Shown one piece after another: positions 1-12,294 of a stretch of DNA of 64,000 nucleotides (positions are counted from its first letter, which is position 1; each line of letters opens with the position of its first letter). The notes beneath the pieces were generated by a model, which was not told the DNA's origin, did no database searches, and saw only the letters and a program-made list of their open reading frames with translations. A program made the translations under genes and the position numbers. The stretch is from Phycicoccus sp. Soil748 (GTDB lineage: Bacteria > Actinomycetota > Actinomycetes > Actinomycetales > Dermatophilaceae), in the NCBI RefSeq assembly GCF_001428025.1, contig NZ_LMSC01000012.1, positions 78,547-142,546 on the forward strand, read 5' to 3'.

Positions 1-1
1 C

Positions 2-86
2 GCTCGCGAGTCGGCTCGCGGTTCGGGAGTCGGGTCGGACCTCCGGTCGGCGCTGGGGTCGGCCCTCGGCCCGGGGGAGGACGCCC

Positions 87-100
<14 letters not shown>
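2..100 (+). CDS. 3' end of an upstream gene, probably another V-ATPase subunit (partial)
   Basis: This frame is open from the left edge to a TGA at 98-100 and has clearly higher third-position GC than the two other open frames here. It would overlap the start of the subunit I gene by 14 bases, as the other genes of this operon overlap one another. The operon lacks subunit C, which is expected next to subunit I, so this could be its tail, but about 32 residues are too few to recognise a family. A second reading frame ends in an ATGA overlap at 87-90 and cannot be excluded. Confidence 0.35.
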
Positions 101-2276
<2,176 letters not shown>

Positions 2277-2280
<4 letters not shown>

Positions 2281-2822
2281 CCGCGGTGACCCGCTCGCGC
2301 CCTGCTCCAGACCCGGCCCTCGACCCGGCGGCGTCCGCGCTCGAGCCCCTCGTGGGTGCGCTCCTGCGTCGCGCGACGCACGAGGCCGCGGAGCTGGTGT
2401 GGACGGCCGAGCACGAGGGCACGACGTCGGTGGCCGAGGTGCGTCGCAGGATCGACGCCACGGTCCTTGCCGCCGCCGAGCAGGGGCGCGCCGAGGGTGC
2501 CGACTTGGTGGCGGCCGACCTCGCCGCGGCGCGACGCCGGGGACGCACCACGCTCCTGCAGGCACAGGCGGCCCTGCACGCGCAGGTGCGCGAGGCGGCA
2601 GGTCAGGCCGTCCGGGACCTGCTCGACCGGCCGGGCAACCGGGACCGGCTCGAGGCCGTCCTGCGGGACGCGCTCGGAGGGCCGGCGCAGGTGCGGGTCA
2701 CGGCAGACGGTGGTCTGCAGGCCGTGGCCGCGGACGGCCGGGTGCTCGACGCCTCGGTCGACGTCCTCGCCCGCCGGGCCGTCGACGGGCTGGACCTGGA
2801 GGCGCTGTGGACGACCTCCTGA
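2277..2822 (+). CDS. atpE: V/A-type ATPase subunit E (peripheral stalk)
   Basis: The product has 181 residues, almost all helical and rich in Ala, Arg, Glu and Gln, as expected for the long coiled coil of the peripheral stalk. The family signature is weak, as it is for most E subunits. The C-terminal third (from about residue 115) has the mixed strand-helix character of the E-subunit head that binds A3B3. The ATG overlaps subunit F by 4 bases, and the stop lies 16 bases inside the subunit A gene. Assignment is by position, length and composition. Confidence 0.82.
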
Positions 2823-4540
2823 GCACCGGCGCGAGGGTGTCGCGGGTCAGTGGTCCGCTGGTCGAGGTCGACGGGCTCTCGGAGGTGGCCATGTCCGAGC
2901 TCGTCGCCCTCGGCGGCCTCGGGGTGCCGGGCGAGGTCGTCGCGCTGCGCGGCTCGGTGGCCACCGTCCAGGCCTACGAGTACACCGGCGGCCTCGCGGT
3001 GGGTGAGCCCGCGCGCGCCCTGGGCCGGCCGCTGTCGGCGCGGCTGGGGCCGCACCTCCTCGGTGGCGTCTTCGACGGCCTGCTGCGCCCGCTGCTCGGC
3101 GCCTCCACCTGGCTGACGGCCGATGCGGGCAGGCCCGCGGCCGGCACCGCCCGGGTTCAGTGGGAGCCGGGGGTGGCGGTGGGTGCGCAGGTCTCTGCCG
3201 GCACGCGGCTGGGGACCCTGCCCGGTACCGGTGCCCTGGAGCACCGCGTCCTCGTGCCGCCGGGCCTGACGGGCACCGTGGACTGGGTCGCGCCGGCCGG
3301 CGTGCGGGCGGCTGCCGAGCCGCTCGTGACCGTCGGTGGTGAAGCCGTGCGGGCGGTCGAGGACTGGCCCGTGCGCCGGCCGCGGCCGGTCCGCGCGAGG
3401 TTCGGGGCGTCCGAGCCGCTGCTCACCGGCCAGCGGGTGCTCGACGCGGTGTTCCCGGTGGCCCGCGGCGGCACCGTGGCGGTGCCCGGCGGGTTCGGGA
3501 CGGGGAAGACGATGCTGCTGCAGCAGATCGCGAAGTGGTGCACCGCCGAGGTCATCGTCTACGTCGGCTGCGGCGAGCGCGGCAACGAGATGGCCGACGT
3601 GCTGGCCGAGCTCCGCGAGCTCACCGACCCCGCGACCGGCCGGCGGCTGGCCGAGCGCACCGTCATCATCGCCAACACCTCCAACATGCCCATGATGGCG
3701 CGCGAAGCAAGCATCTACAGCGGGGTCACCGTCGCCGAGTACTTCCGCGACATGGGGTACGAGGTCGTGGTCATCGCCGACTCGACGTCGCGGTGGGCCG
3801 AGGCGCTGCGCGAGTTCGCGTCCCGCTCCGGTGCCCTCCCCGCCGAGGAGGGGTACCCGGCCGAGCTCCCGTCGGCGCTCGCGGCCTTCTACGAGCGGGC
3901 CGGTCGGGTGGAGACCCTCGGTGGGGACGCGGCGTCGGTCACGATCATCGGCGCGGTCTCCCCGGCCGGTGGAGACCTCACCGAGCCCGTGACCGCCCAC
4001 ACCGAGCGGTTCGTCCGGGCGGTGTGGGGCCTGGACCGCGACCTCGCGTACGCGCGCCACTACCCGGCGGTCGCCTGGTCCGGCAGCTTCTCGCGCGAGG
4101 CGGAGGCGGTGGGCGCCTGGTACACCCGCCACGGCGACCCGGAGTGGGCGGTGCGGCGCGGGCGGGTGGTCGGGCTCCTCGCCGAGGCTGACCGGCTCGG
4201 CGCGCTGGCCGCCCTCGTCGGCGTCAACGCCCTGCCGGGGGCCGAGCGCGTCGCGCTGCTGGCCGGCCGCCTCCTGCGTGAGGGGGTCCTGCAGCAGAGC
4301 GCGCTGTCGCCGCACGACATCCACTGCTCGGCAGCCAAGACGGCCGCCCTGGTCGACCTGGTGCTCGCGGTCGTCGACGAGTGCCAGGACCTGGTGGCGC
4401 AGGGGGTGACGGCGTCCGAGGTGGAGGAGGTCGACTTCTCCCCGGTGCTGCGGGCGGCGCAGGAGTGCCCCCCGGACGAGAGCGGTCCGGTCGTGGAGCG
4501 CCAGCAGGTCATGCTCCAGCGCCTGGGGATGCTGCGGTGA
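2807..4540 (+). CDS. atpA: V/A-type ATPase catalytic subunit A
   Basis: This is the catalytic nucleotide-binding subunit of the A3B3 head. I chose GTG 2807 because GGAGG lies at 2798-2802 and because it gives 577 residues, the usual length; the frame is open further upstream but that part looks non-coding. The N-terminal barrel begins with VSRVSGPLVEVDGL. The bulge domain typical of A subunits follows (about residues 110-190), then the P-loop GGFGTGKT at about 226-233. The Walker B region VVVIADSTSRWAEALREF and the SGALPAEEGYPAELPS segment follow. The stop overlaps the subunit B start (GTGA). Confidence 0.96.
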   Translation: MDDLLSTGARVSRVSGPLVEVDGLSEVAMSELVALGGLGVPGEVVALRGSVATVQAYEYTGGLAVGEPARALGRPLSARLGPHLLGGVFDGLLRPLLGASTWLTADAGRPAAGTARVQWEPGVAVGAQVSAGTRLGTLPGTGALEHRVLVPPGLTGTVDWVAPAGVRAAAEPLVTVGGEAVRAVEDWPVRRPRPVRARFGASEPLLTGQRVLDAVFPVARGGTVAVPGGFGTGKTMLLQQIAKWCTAEVIVYVGCGERGNEMADVLAELRELTDPATGRRLAERTVIIANTSNMPMMAREASIYSGVTVAEYFRDMGYEVVVIADSTSRWAEALREFASRSGALPAEEGYPAELPSALAAFYERAGRVETLGGDAASVTIIGAVSPAGGDLTEPVTAHTERFVRAVWGLDRDLAYARHYPAVAWSGSFSREAEAVGAWYTRHGDPEWAVRRGRVVGLLAEADRLGALAALVGVNALPGAERVALLAGRLLREGVLQQSALSPHDIHCSAAKTAALVDLVLAVVDECQDLVAQGVTASEVEEVDFSPVLRAAQECPPDESGPVVERQQVMLQRLGMLR

Positions 4541-5946
4541 GCCCGCGCCCCCGCGGCCCGGCCCTGCTCCGTGTTGAGCACCACGGCGTCGTGGCGGTGC
4601 ACGGCCCGCTGCTGGTCCTCTCGGCGGTGCAGGGCACCGGGTGGGACGAGTTCGCGCAGGTCCGGGTGCGCACCGACGGGACGCAGCGCGGTGACCGCCA
4701 CGGGGTCGTGCTCGAGGTCGACCGGGACGTCGCCGTCGTGCAGGTCCTCGAGGGCACCGACGGGCTGGTGCCCGAGACGACGGGCGTGGTGTTCACCGGG
4801 AGCCCGCTGCGGGTGCCTGTCGGCCCGGGCTGGCTGGGCCGGGTGTGCAACGGCCGCGGCGAGCCCGTCGACGGCGGCCCGCCCATCACCGGCACCAGCA
4901 CCGCCGCGGTCGCCGGGGCCCCGCTCAACCCCACCCGCCGGGTCTCACCGGCCGAGCCCGTCCTCACCGGCATCTCCGTCATCGACGCCCTCACCACGCT
5001 GGTCCGCGGCCAGAAGCTCCCGGTCTTCTCCGCCGCCGGCCTGCCCCACCTGGAGCTCGCCGCGCAGATCGCCGCCCAGTCCACCGCCGGCGGCGACCCC
5101 TTCTCGGTGGTGTTCGCCGGCATGGGGCTGACCCACGCCGACGCCGATGCGGTGCGCGACGTGCTCGAGGAGCGCCTCGACGCCGGCGAGCTGGTGCTCA
5201 TGCTCAACACCGCCGACGACCCGGTGATCGAGCGCATCCTGACGCCCCGCATCGCCCTGACCGTGGCCGAGCACCTGGCGTTCGAGCTAGGCCGGCACGT
5301 CCTCGTCGTGCTGGCCGACATGACCAGCTACGCCGAGGCGCTGCGCGAGGTGTCCTCCGCCCGCGGCGAGCTGCCGGGCCGGCGCGCCTACCCCGGCTAC
5401 CTCTACAGCGACCTCGCCAGCCTCTACGAACGCTGCGGGCGCATCGAGGGGACACCCGGCTCGGTGACGGTCGTGCCGGTCCTGACCATGCCCGCGGGCG
5501 ACATCACCCACCCCGTGCCCGACCTCACCGGGTACATCACCGAGGGACAGGTGGTCCTCAGCCGCGAGGCCCACTCGCGCGGCGTCTACCCTCCCGTCGA
5601 CCCGCTGGGGTCGTTGTCGCGGCTGATGCGCAACGGCGCCGGGGCGGGGCACACCCGCGAGGGACACGTGGAGGTCGCGGCGCAGCTGCTCGCCGCCCTG
5701 GCCCGGGCCCGCGACGTGGCCGAGCTGGCAGAGCTCGTCGGCACCGAGGGCCTGAGCGCCACCGACCGGCTCTACCTCCAGCTCGAGGACCACCTCGAGC
5801 GCGACCTCGTGCACCAGGCCCGGACCGAGCGGCGCACCCTCGACGAGACCCTGCGGCGGTGCTGGCAGGTCGTCGGCACGCTTCCGCGCCGCGAGCTGGC
5901 CATGCTGCCGTCGGACCTGCTCGACCGCTACGGGGTGGGGCCGTGA
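4537..5946 (+). CDS. atpB: V/A-type ATPase regulatory subunit B
   Basis: This is the non-catalytic nucleotide-binding subunit of the head. GTG 4537 overlaps the subunit A stop by 4 bases and gives 469 residues, normal for the family. Recognisable blocks are GWLGRVCNGRGEPVDGGPPI, ISVIDALTTLVRGQKLPVFS, VLADMTSYAEALREVSSARG, GRRAYPGYLYSDLASLYERC and PAGDITHPVPDLTGYITEGQ. The last is typical of B subunits. There is no Walker A lysine loop, as expected. The stop overlaps the subunit D start by 4 bases. Confidence 0.96.
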   Translation: MSPRPRGPALLRVEHHGVVAVHGPLLVLSAVQGTGWDEFAQVRVRTDGTQRGDRHGVVLEVDRDVAVVQVLEGTDGLVPETTGVVFTGSPLRVPVGPGWLGRVCNGRGEPVDGGPPITGTSTAAVAGAPLNPTRRVSPAEPVLTGISVIDALTTLVRGQKLPVFSAAGLPHLELAAQIAAQSTAGGDPFSVVFAGMGLTHADADAVRDVLEERLDAGELVLMLNTADDPVIERILTPRIALTVAEHLAFELGRHVLVVLADMTSYAEALREVSSARGELPGRRAYPGYLYSDLASLYERCGRIEGTPGSVTVVPVLTMPAGDITHPVPDLTGYITEGQVVLSREAHSRGVYPPVDPLGSLSRLMRNGAGAGHTREGHVEVAAQLLAALARARDVAELAELVGTEGLSATDRLYLQLEDHLERDLVHQARTERRTLDETLRRCWQVVGTLPRRELAMLPSDLLDRYGVGP

Positions 5947-6587
5947 CCACGGGCCACCGTTCGGTCCCACCCGGGCGGGCGGGGCGCGTCTGGCTGCGGC
6001 GTCGGCTGCAGACCGCGCGGCGCGGCCGTGAGCAGATGGACCGCCGGCTGCGCATCCTGCTGCCCGAGCGGCGGCAGCTGGTGGCGGTGCTGGACCAGCA
6101 GCGCCACGACTGGTCGGGGGCGTGCGAGGACGCCGCGACCTGGCTGCGCCGGGCGGCCCTGCTCGGCGGGGAGGACGCGCTCGAGCTGGCGCGCAGTGCC
6201 CAGCAGGTGCGTGTCACCGTCGCGTGGGCGAGCTCGATGGGCGTGACGTACCCCGTCGAGGCGAGCCTGACCCGCGCCGGCCCGCAGCTCGAGCGCCTGT
6301 GGTCCAACGCCGCCCTCGCGCCCGCGACCACCGCGGCCTGGCGGATGGTGGAGGCCGGGGCCGCGCTCGCCGTCACCGAGGAGGCGGTGCGCCGCCTCGA
6401 TGCCGAGGTCACCCTCACCCGGCGCCGGCTGCGCGTGCTGGACCAGCGGTGGTTGCCCGAGCTCACCGGGGCCCTGCGCGACCTCGAGCTGGTGCTGGAG
6501 CAGGGCGAGCTCGAGGACGGCATCCGGCTGCGGCACGGCGGGGCGGCAGGTGGCGAGGGAGGTCGGCCCCGGGGCGGCCGGCCCTAG
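5943..6587 (+). CDS. atpD: V/A-type ATPase subunit D (central rotor stalk)
   Basis: Subunit D is the antiparallel coiled-coil shaft that turns inside the A3B3 head. GTG 5943 overlaps subunit B by 4 bases and gives 214 residues, the usual size. The N-terminus is strongly basic and runs into a long helix; a second long helix rich in Leu, Arg and Glu (about 150-195) ends in the RRLDAEVTLTRRRLRVLDQR segment typical of D subunits. The Gly/Arg-rich tail is not conserved in the family. It is the last gene of the operon; a separate promoter follows at 6593. Confidence 0.9.
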   Translation: MTTGHRSVPPGRAGRVWLRRRLQTARRGREQMDRRLRILLPERRQLVAVLDQQRHDWSGACEDAATWLRRAALLGGEDALELARSAQQVRVTVAWASSMGVTYPVEASLTRAGPQLERLWSNAALAPATTAAWRMVEAGAALAVTEEAVRRLDAEVTLTRRRLRVLDQRWLPELTGALRDLELVLEQGELEDGIRLRHGGAAGGEGGRPRGGRP

Positions 6588-6592
6588 GGAGC

Positions 6593-6606
6593 GTGCCTTT
6601 GGTCCC
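6593..6606 (+). promoter_or_regulatory. DosR/DevR-like box in the acs promoter
   Basis: The 14-mer GTGCCTTTGGTCCC matches the DosR core GGGACTWWAGTCCC at 11 of 14 positions. It is followed 23 bp later by a -10-like hexamer CATCGT (6630-6635) and then, after 6 bases, by the ATG at 6642. Box centre to ATG is 42.5 bp, the same as for the gene at 12295. This places the box over the -35 region of a leaderless transcript. Confidence 0.6.
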
Positions 6607-6641
6607 TGCTGGCCTCTCGGGCGCCGGTGCATCGTGGGCTC

Positions 6642-8477
6642 ATGGCGGACACCTCGACCCGCACCGACCGCGAGATCCGGCACGTCCCGCTGCTCGAACC
6701 GCTCGTCGGCGACTACGAGGAACGCTGTCGCACGTTCAGCTGGGAGCAGGCTCGGGGCCTGCTCGCCGGGCTGCCCGGAGGCGGCCTCAACATGGCCCAC
6801 GAGGCGGTGGACCGGCACGCCACCGGACCGCTGCGGGACGTGGTCGCCCTGCGGTTCCTCGACCGCGGGCAGCTGGTCACCGAGCTGACCTACGCCGAGC
6901 TCCGGCGGGCGAGCGACGCCGTGGCCGTGGGCCTGCAGGCGCTCGGGGTGGACCCGGGCGACCGCGTGTGCACGTTGTTGCAGCGCTCGCCCGAGCTGTA
7001 CCTGACCGTCCTCGGCACGCTCAAGGCCGGCGCCGTCTACTGCCCGCTCTTCCCGGCCTTCGGCCCGGAGCCGGTGTTCGAGCGGCTGTCCCTGGGGAAG
7101 GTCCGGGTCCTGGTCACGGACCGGATCTCGTACGAGCGCAAGGTCGCCCAGTTCCGCGACCGCCTCCCGCACCTGGAGACGGTGCTCCTCGTCGACGGCG
7201 CCGCGGCGCCGGCCGACGACGACGCGGACGCTGCATCCGGCGCGCGCCCCGAGGACACCGGCTCGTGGGCGGCGATGGTGGAGTCGGCCACCGCGGCGCT
7301 GGACCGCGACGGCTTCAGGATCGCCCAGACCCGTCCGGACCAGGCGGCCCTGCTGCACTTCACCAGCGGCACCACGGGGAAGCCGAAGGCGGCCGTGCAC
7401 GTCCACGAGGCCGTGGTGGCGCACCACGTGACCGCGATGTACGCCCTGGACCTGCGGCCGGGGGACGTCTACTGGTGCACCGCCGACCCCGGGTGGGTGA
7501 CGGGCACGTCGTACGGCATCATCGGGCCGCTGTGCCGCGGGGTCACGGTGGTCACGGACTCGGCCGACTTCGACGCCCGGCGCTGGTACCGCACCCTGCA
7601 GGACGAGCGGGTCACCGTCTTCTACACGGCGCCGACCGCGCTGCGGATGCTCATGCGGGTCGGGTCCCAGATGGCCCACGAGTACACCTTCCCGGCGCTG
7701 CGGCACGTGGTCAGCGTCGGTGAGCCGCTCAACCCCGAGGCCGTCGTGTGGGGCGTCGAGGCGTTCGGGCTGCCGGTGCACGACACGTGGTGGCAGACCG
7801 AGACCGGCGCGATCATGGTGAGCAACTACCCCGGTATGGCGATCCGCCCCGGGTCCATGGGGCGGCCGGTGCCGGGCATCACCGCAGCCGTCCTCGAGCG
7901 CGGGCCGGACGGCCGGGCCGCGGTGGTCCACGGGCACGTTCGAGTCCTCACCGAGCCCGACGCTGTGGGGGAGCTGGCGCTGCGACCGGGGTGGCCCTCG
8001 ATGTTCCGCGCCTACCTCGACGACCCCGACCGCTACGGCGCCTGCTTCGCCGACGGCTGGTACCTCAGCGGCGACCTGGCCCGCTTCGACGCCGACGGCT
8101 ACGGCTGGTTCGTCGGGCGGGCGGACGACGTCATCAAGTCCGCCGGCCACCTCATCGGCCCCTTCGAGGTGGAGAGCGCCCTGATGGAGCACCCCGCCGT
8201 CGCGGAGGTCGGCGTGATCGGCAAGCCCGACCCGCTCGCCGGCGAGATCGTCAAGGCCTTCGTCACGCTCCGGGCGGGGTACGAGGCGACGCCGGCGCTG
8301 CAGCGCGAGCTCATCACGTTCGGGCGGCACCGGCTCGGGTCCGTGGCCCCGCGGGAGATCGCCTTCGACCCGGCACTCCCTCACACCCGCAGCGGCAAGG
8401 TGATGCGGCGGCTGCTCAAGGCCCGCGAGCTCGGGCTGCCCGAGGGCGACCTCTCGACGGTGGAAGGACAGCCATGA
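6642..8477 (+). CDS. acsA: AMP-forming acetyl-CoA synthetase (acetate-CoA ligase)
   Basis: The enzyme activates acetate to acetyl-AMP and then to acetyl-CoA. It has 611 residues, the size of the shorter AcsA group. The adenylate-binding loop TSGTTGKPK lies near residues 241-249. [13 protein letters not shown] and [30 protein letters not shown] are the A5-A8 core motifs. The C-terminal [10 protein letters not shown] carries the catalytic, often acetylated Lys at about 586. I prefer ATG 6642 over GTG 6627 because the upstream box and -10 point to a leaderless start there and no Shine-Dalgarno is present. It heads a five-gene run with pyruvate-dehydrogenase-type genes and overlaps the next start by 4 bases. 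Confidence 0.92.
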   Translation: MADTSTRTDREIRHVPLLEPLVGDYEERCRTFSWEQARGLLAGLPGGGLNMAHEAVDRHATGPLRDVVALRFLDRGQLVTELTYAELRRASDAVAVGLQALGVDPGDRVCTLLQRSPELYLTVLGTLKAGAVYCPLFPAFGPEPVFERLSLGKVRVLVTDRISYERKVAQFRDRLPHLETVLLVDGAAAPADDDADAASGARPEDTGSWAAMVESATAALDRDGFRIAQTRPDQAALLHFTSGTTGKPKAAVHVHEAVVAHHVTAMYALDLRPGDVYWCTADPGWVTGTSYGIIGPLCRGVTVVTDSADFDARRWYRTLQDERVTVFYTAPTALRMLMRVGSQMAHEYTFPALRHVVSVGEPLNPEAVVWGVEAFGLPVHDTWWQTETGAIMVSNYPGMAIRPGSMGRPVPGITAAVLERGPDGRAAVVHGHVRVLTEPDAVGELALRPGWPSMFRAYLDDPDRYGACFADGWYLSGDLARFDADGYGWFVGRADDVIKSAGHLIGPFEVESALMEHPAVAEVGVIGKPDPLAGEIVKAFVTLRAGYEATPALQRELITFGRHRLGSVAPREIAFDPALPHTRSGKVMRRLLKARELGLPEGDLSTVEGQP

Positions 8478-9532
8478 CCGCGACCGAGCAGAGGAGCGGG
8501 ACCGCGACCGAGCGTGCGGCCGCGGACACCACCGAGCAGGCGACCGGGACGAGCGGCGCGGACACGCCCGCCGGCCTGCTGCGGGCGATGCTGCGCATCC
8601 GGCGGTTCGAGGAGAAGTGCGCAGAGCTCTACAGCGCCACCAAGATCCGCGGCTTCCTCCATCTGTGCATCGGCGAGGAGGCAGTCGCCGTCGGGGTCGT
8701 GGGCGCGCTGGCAGCCGAGGACGCGGTCGTGTCGACCTACCGCGAGCACGGGCACGCCCTGGCGCGTGGGGTGCCGATGACGGCGATCATGGCGGAGATG
8801 TTCGGGAGGTCCACCGGCTGCAGCGGCGGACGCGGCGGCTCGATGCACCTGTTCGACGCCGGCCGCCGGTTCTACGGGGGCAACGCGATCGTGGCGGGGG
8901 GCCTGCCGGTCGCGGTCGGCCTGGCGCTGGCCGACCACCTGACCGGCAGCCCTGCCGTGACGGCGTGCCTGTTCGGCGACGGGGCGTTCGCCGAGGGGGA
9001 GTGGCACGAGAGCGCGAACCTGGCTGCCCTGTGGCACCTCCCCGTGCTGTTCTGCTGCGAGAACAACCGCTACGCCATGGGGACGTCGCTGGCCCGCGAG
9101 CACGCGCAGACCGACCTCGCCGCGCGCGCCGCGTCGTACGGCATGGTCTCGTGGGCGGTCGACGGCATGGACGTCACCCAGGTGCGGGAGGCGACGACCA
9201 AGGCCCTCGCCTACGTCCGTGACAGCGGGCAGCCGTGCTTCCTGGAGCTGCGGACCTACCGCTTCCGCGCCCACTCGATGTACGACCCCGACCGCTACCG
9301 CGACCCGGCCGAGATCGAGCAGTGGAAGCGGTCCGACCCGATCCCTGCGCTGACCGAGCAGCTCGTGCAGCGGGGTCAGGTGACCACCGCCGACGTCGAG
9401 CAGTGGGAGCGGGAGATCGGCCAGGAGATCGCCGCGGCGGTCGCTGCCGCCGACGCGGCGCCTCTCGAGCCCGTCGAGGACCTCACGCGCCACCTCACCA
9501 GCACCGGGCCCGGCGAGGGGAGCGCGTCATGA
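8474..9532 (+). CDS. pdhA: Pyruvate/2-oxoacid dehydrogenase E1 alpha
   Basis: This is the thiamine-diphosphate-binding half of a two-chain E1 (352 residues). The ThDP motif starts at [17 protein letters not shown] (about residue 167) and ends in [36 protein letters not shown] and the phosphorylation-loop region [14 protein letters not shown] are characteristic of pyruvate and acetoin dehydrogenase alpha chains. The first 35 residues are a low-complexity Thr/Ala/Glu tail not usual in the family. The start overlaps acsA by 4 bases (ATGA) and the stop overlaps the beta-chain start. Acetoin dehydrogenase is the main alternative; no acetoin-specific gene is nearby. Confidence 0.9.
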   Translation: MTATEQRSGTATERAAADTTEQATGTSGADTPAGLLRAMLRIRRFEEKCAELYSATKIRGFLHLCIGEEAVAVGVVGALAAEDAVVSTYREHGHALARGVPMTAIMAEMFGRSTGCSGGRGGSMHLFDAGRRFYGGNAIVAGGLPVAVGLALADHLTGSPAVTACLFGDGAFAEGEWHESANLAALWHLPVLFCCENNRYAMGTSLAREHAQTDLAARAASYGMVSWAVDGMDVTQVREATTKALAYVRDSGQPCFLELRTYRFRAHSMYDPDRYRDPAEIEQWKRSDPIPALTEQLVQRGQVTTADVEQWEREIGQEIAAAVAAADAAPLEPVEDLTRHLTSTGPGEGSAS

Positions 9533-10581
9533 GCCCGCGGACGGCCACCGCGACCCACCGCCGCGGCCGCAAGGCATCGGCCCCACCTGCGCCGACGGCC
9601 ACGGCCACCACGTACCGCGAGGCCCTGAGGGAGGCGCACCGCGAGGCGATGCGTCGCGACCCGCGCGTGTTCCTCATGGGCGAGGACGTCGGCCGCTACG
9701 GCGGGGCGTTCGCGGTGAGCCTCGGGCTGCTCGAGGAGTTCGGCGAGGACCGGGTGCGCGACACGCCCCTGTCCGAGGCCGCGTTCACCGGGGCGGGGAT
9801 CGGCGCCGCGATGCGGGGCATGCGTCCGGTCGTCGAGATCATGACGGTCAACTTCAGCCTGCTGGCGCTCGACCAGGTCCTCAACAACGCAGCCACGCTG
9901 CGCCACATGTCCGGAGGGCAGCTGTCGGTGCCGCTGGTCATCCGCATGACGACCGGCGCCGGCCGGCAGCTCGCTGCTCAGCACTCCCACAGCCTCGAGG
10001 GCTGGTACGCGCACATCCCCGGCCTTCGCGTGCTCGCCCCCGCGACCCTCGAGGACGCCCGCGGCATGCTGTGGCCCGCGCTGCAGGACCCCGACCCCGT
10101 CGTCATCTTCGAGCACGGCTCCCTCTACAACCTCTCCGGCCACCTCCCGGCGGACCCCGGACCCGTGGACATCGAGCGTGCAGCCGTACGGCGCAGCGGC
10201 ACCGACGTCACGCTGGTCGCCTTCGGCGGCACCCTCGGCAAGGCGCTGACGGCTGCGGAGTCCCTTGCAGCACAGGGGATCAGCGCCGAGGTGGTCGACC
10301 TGCGGGTGCTCCGGCCGCTGGACGACGCGACCATCCTCGAGTCCGTCGCCCGCACCCACCGGCTCGTCGTCGTCGACGAGGCCTGGCGCACCGGCAGCCT
10401 CGCAGCGGAGGTCAGCGCCCGCGTGGCCGAGCAGGCGTTCTTCGAGCTCGACGCACACGTCGAACGGGTGGGCGCGGTCGAGGTCCCGGTGCCCTACGCC
10501 CAGCACCTGGAGGAGGCGACCCTGCCCCAGGTGCCCGGGATCGTGGAGGCGGCACGACGGGCGGTGGGTGAGGATGGCTGA
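9529..10581 (+). CDS. pdhB: Pyruvate/2-oxoacid dehydrogenase E1 beta
   Basis: This is the partner chain of the E1 heterotetramer (350 residues, of which the first 25 are a basic low-complexity tail). The family blocks [51 protein letters not shown] and [18 protein letters not shown] are all present. The C-terminal transketolase-like domain includes [18 protein letters not shown] 9529 overlaps the alpha-chain stop by 4 bases. The E2 gene starts 8 bases before this gene ends, so the three subunits are probably translated in a coupled way. Confidence 0.92.
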   Translation: MSPRTATATHRRGRKASAPPAPTATATTYREALREAHREAMRRDPRVFLMGEDVGRYGGAFAVSLGLLEEFGEDRVRDTPLSEAAFTGAGIGAAMRGMRPVVEIMTVNFSLLALDQVLNNAATLRHMSGGQLSVPLVIRMTTGAGRQLAAQHSHSLEGWYAHIPGLRVLAPATLEDARGMLWPALQDPDPVVIFEHGSLYNLSGHLPADPGPVDIERAAVRRSGTDVTLVAFGGTLGKALTAAESLAAQGISAEVVDLRVLRPLDDATILESVARTHRLVVVDEAWRTGSLAAEVSARVAEQAFFELDAHVERVGAVEVPVPYAQHLEEATLPQVPGIVEAARRAVGEDG

Positions 10582-11968
10582 GTTCCGCATGCCCTCGCTC
10601 GGCGCCGACATGGACGAGGGCATCCTGCTCGAGTGGCTCGTCAAGGCCGGTGACGCCGTCCACCGCGGCGACATCGTGGCCGTGGTCGAGACGCCCAAGT
10701 CCGCGGTCGAGGTGGAGACCTTCGACGACGGCACGGTGCAGCAGCTGCTCGTCGAGGAGGGCCAGACGGTCCCGGTGGGGGCCCCGCTCGCGGTGATCGC
10801 GGACGGTCACGGCGCCGCGCCCGTCGAGGCCGTGCCTGCTGTGGCCGCAACGCCGCCCGTCGTCGCCGTGCCCGCCGTCCACCCTCCCTCCCCGGTCCTG
10901 CGCCACCGTGCCAGGGAGCTCGGCGTCGACCTGGACCAGCTCACCGGCACGGGCCCCGACGGAGCGGTCACCCGCCAGGACGTCGAGCACGCGGTCGCCG
11001 TACACGCGGTGGACCGGCACCCGCTCGACCGGCACGTGGGACGTCCCCGGGGCCGTGGCCGGGTACCTGCGGCGGCACCCACCGGGCGAGCCGGCAGGCT
11101 TCGCGTCTCCCCGCTGGCGCGCCGGCTGGCTGCGGAGCAGGGGGTCGACCTCGCCACGCTCGCGGGATCGGGGCCAGGGGAGAGCATCCGCGCTGCCGAC
11201 GTCAGGGACGCGGCCGCCGCCGGCCGGGACGCGGCCGCCGCAGGCCGGGACGGTCGCCCGGTCGAACCGCCCGCCACAACCCCGCCCCGCGCGGAACACG
11301 CTGCGCCGCAGGACATGCGGACCGCCATCGCGGCGCTGATGAGCCGGTCGAACCGCGAGGTCCCGCACTACTACCTCAGCACCACCATCGACCTCCACGC
11401 CGCCCTGCAGTGGATGCACGAGCGCAACCGCGAGCTGGAAATCGCCGACCGCCTCGTCCCCGCAGCGCTGATGCTGGCGGCCACCGCGCGCGCCGCCCGT
11501 CAGGTGCCACAGCTGAACGGGCACTGGGTCGACGGCGGCTTCGTGCCCGCCGTGCAGGTGCGACTCGGGTTCATCGTGTCGCTGCGCGGCGGGGGCCTGC
11601 TCGTGCCGGCCATCGCCGAGGCCGACTCGGTGTCGGTCGTGGAGACCATGGCCAGGGTTCGCGACCTGACCCGCCGGGCGCGCAGTGGACGGCTGCGCGC
11701 CTCCGAGCTGGCCGAGCCCAGCATCACGGTGTCCAACCTGGGGGAGCAGGGGGTCGAGAGCGTCCAGGGCGTGATCTACCCGCCGCAGGTGGCCCTCGTG
11801 GGGTTCGGGACCCCGGTCGAGCGCCCGTGGGCGGTCGACGGGCTCATCGGGGTGCGCCCGCTCGTCACGGCCACCTTGGCCGGCGACCACCGCGCGAGCG
11901 ACGGGGCCACCGGGGCGAGGCTGCTCAGGGCCATCGACGCGTTGCTACAGAGACCGGAGGAGCTATGA
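10574..11968 (+). CDS. 2-oxoacid dehydrogenase E2 (dihydrolipoamide acyltransferase)
   Basis: The product has 464 residues. An N-terminal lipoyl domain (1-78) has the lipoylated lysine at about 42, in ETPKS rather than the usual ETDKA. Two peripheral-subunit-binding-like segments follow (about 110-145 and 178-215), where most E2 chains have one. A linker encodes the duplicated peptide AAAAGRD (DNA repeat near 11208-11250). The C-terminal acyltransferase core ends in [15 protein letters not shown], the variant of the catalytic DHRxxDG motif. No E3 gene is next to it. Two binding modules could hold E1 and E3 separately, but that is inference. Confidence 0.9.
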   Translation: MAEFRMPSLGADMDEGILLEWLVKAGDAVHRGDIVAVVETPKSAVEVETFDDGTVQQLLVEEGQTVPVGAPLAVIADGHGAAPVEAVPAVAATPPVVAVPAVHPPSPVLRHRARELGVDLDQLTGTGPDGAVTRQDVEHAVAVHAVDRHPLDRHVGRPRGRGRVPAAAPTGRAGRLRVSPLARRLAAEQGVDLATLAGSGPGESIRAADVRDAAAAGRDAAAAGRDGRPVEPPATTPPRAEHAAPQDMRTAIAALMSRSNREVPHYYLSTTIDLHAALQWMHERNRELEIADRLVPAALMLAATARAARQVPQLNGHWVDGGFVPAVQVRLGFIVSLRGGGLLVPAIAEADSVSVVETMARVRDLTRRARSGRLRASELAEPSITVSNLGEQGVESVQGVIYPPQVALVGFGTPVERPWAVDGLIGVRPLVTATLAGDHRASDGATGARLLRAIDALLQRPEEL

Positions 11969-12219
11969 CCCCACAAGAGGCCCGCAGCATGCTCGAGACG
12001 ACGCTGCGGGAGATCGTGCCCGACGCCTCGCTCGCGGAGCTGGGTGGCTCAGCGGACCTGCGCCAGGAGCTCGAGCTCGACTCCCTCGACTTCGTCGAGC
12101 TGGTCGACCGGCTCAGCAAGCGCGCAGGCTTCCGGATCGAGGACGACGACGCCGACGAGCTGCGGACCGCTGACTCGGCCACGTCGTTCCTCGTCCGCGG
12201 CTCGGCCGGCCGCTCCTGA
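11965..12219 (+). CDS. Acyl carrier protein (phosphopantetheine-binding)
   Basis: This small acidic protein (84 residues) has the carrier-protein motif ELDSLDFVELVDRL, with the phosphopantetheine-accepting Ser at about 40. It also has the four-helix pattern of ACPs. The ATG overlaps the E2 stop by 4 bases and is preceded by GGAGGAG at 11956-11962, so it belongs to the acs-pdh operon. There is no fatty-acid or polyketide synthase gene nearby. An ACP encoded with an acetate-activating enzyme and an acyl-CoA-making dehydrogenase suggests a dedicated acyl acceptor or donor, which is speculation. No phosphopantetheinyl transferase is in the window. Confidence 0.88.
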   Translation: MTPQEARSMLETTLREIVPDASLAELGGSADLRQELELDSLDFVELVDRLSKRAGFRIEDDDADELRTADSATSFLVRGSAGRS

Positions 12220-12245
12220 GCCACCCTGACGCCGGCCGTCGTCCC

Positions 12246-12259
12246 GGGACCTTCGCCCC
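12246..12259 (+). promoter_or_regulatory. DosR/DevR-like box before the GyrI-like gene
   Basis: The sequence is GGGACCTTCGCCCC, 11 of 14 matches to the DosR core and identical to the box at 36142. A -10-like hexamer CACGCT (12283-12288) follows after 23 bp, and the ATG at 12295 comes 6 bases later. The geometry is the same as at acsA. Confidence 0.62.
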
Positions 12260-12294
12260 CTGTCCCGCGCCCGGGGGCGTCCCACGCTGGGTGG

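Noticed and set aside
5928-8384. Long open frame on the minus strand across subunit D and acsA (over 800 codons)
   Set aside because: It is antisense to clear V-ATPase and acetyl-CoA synthetase genes, has low-complexity Arg/Pro/His composition and no family motifs; such frames are common at this GC content.
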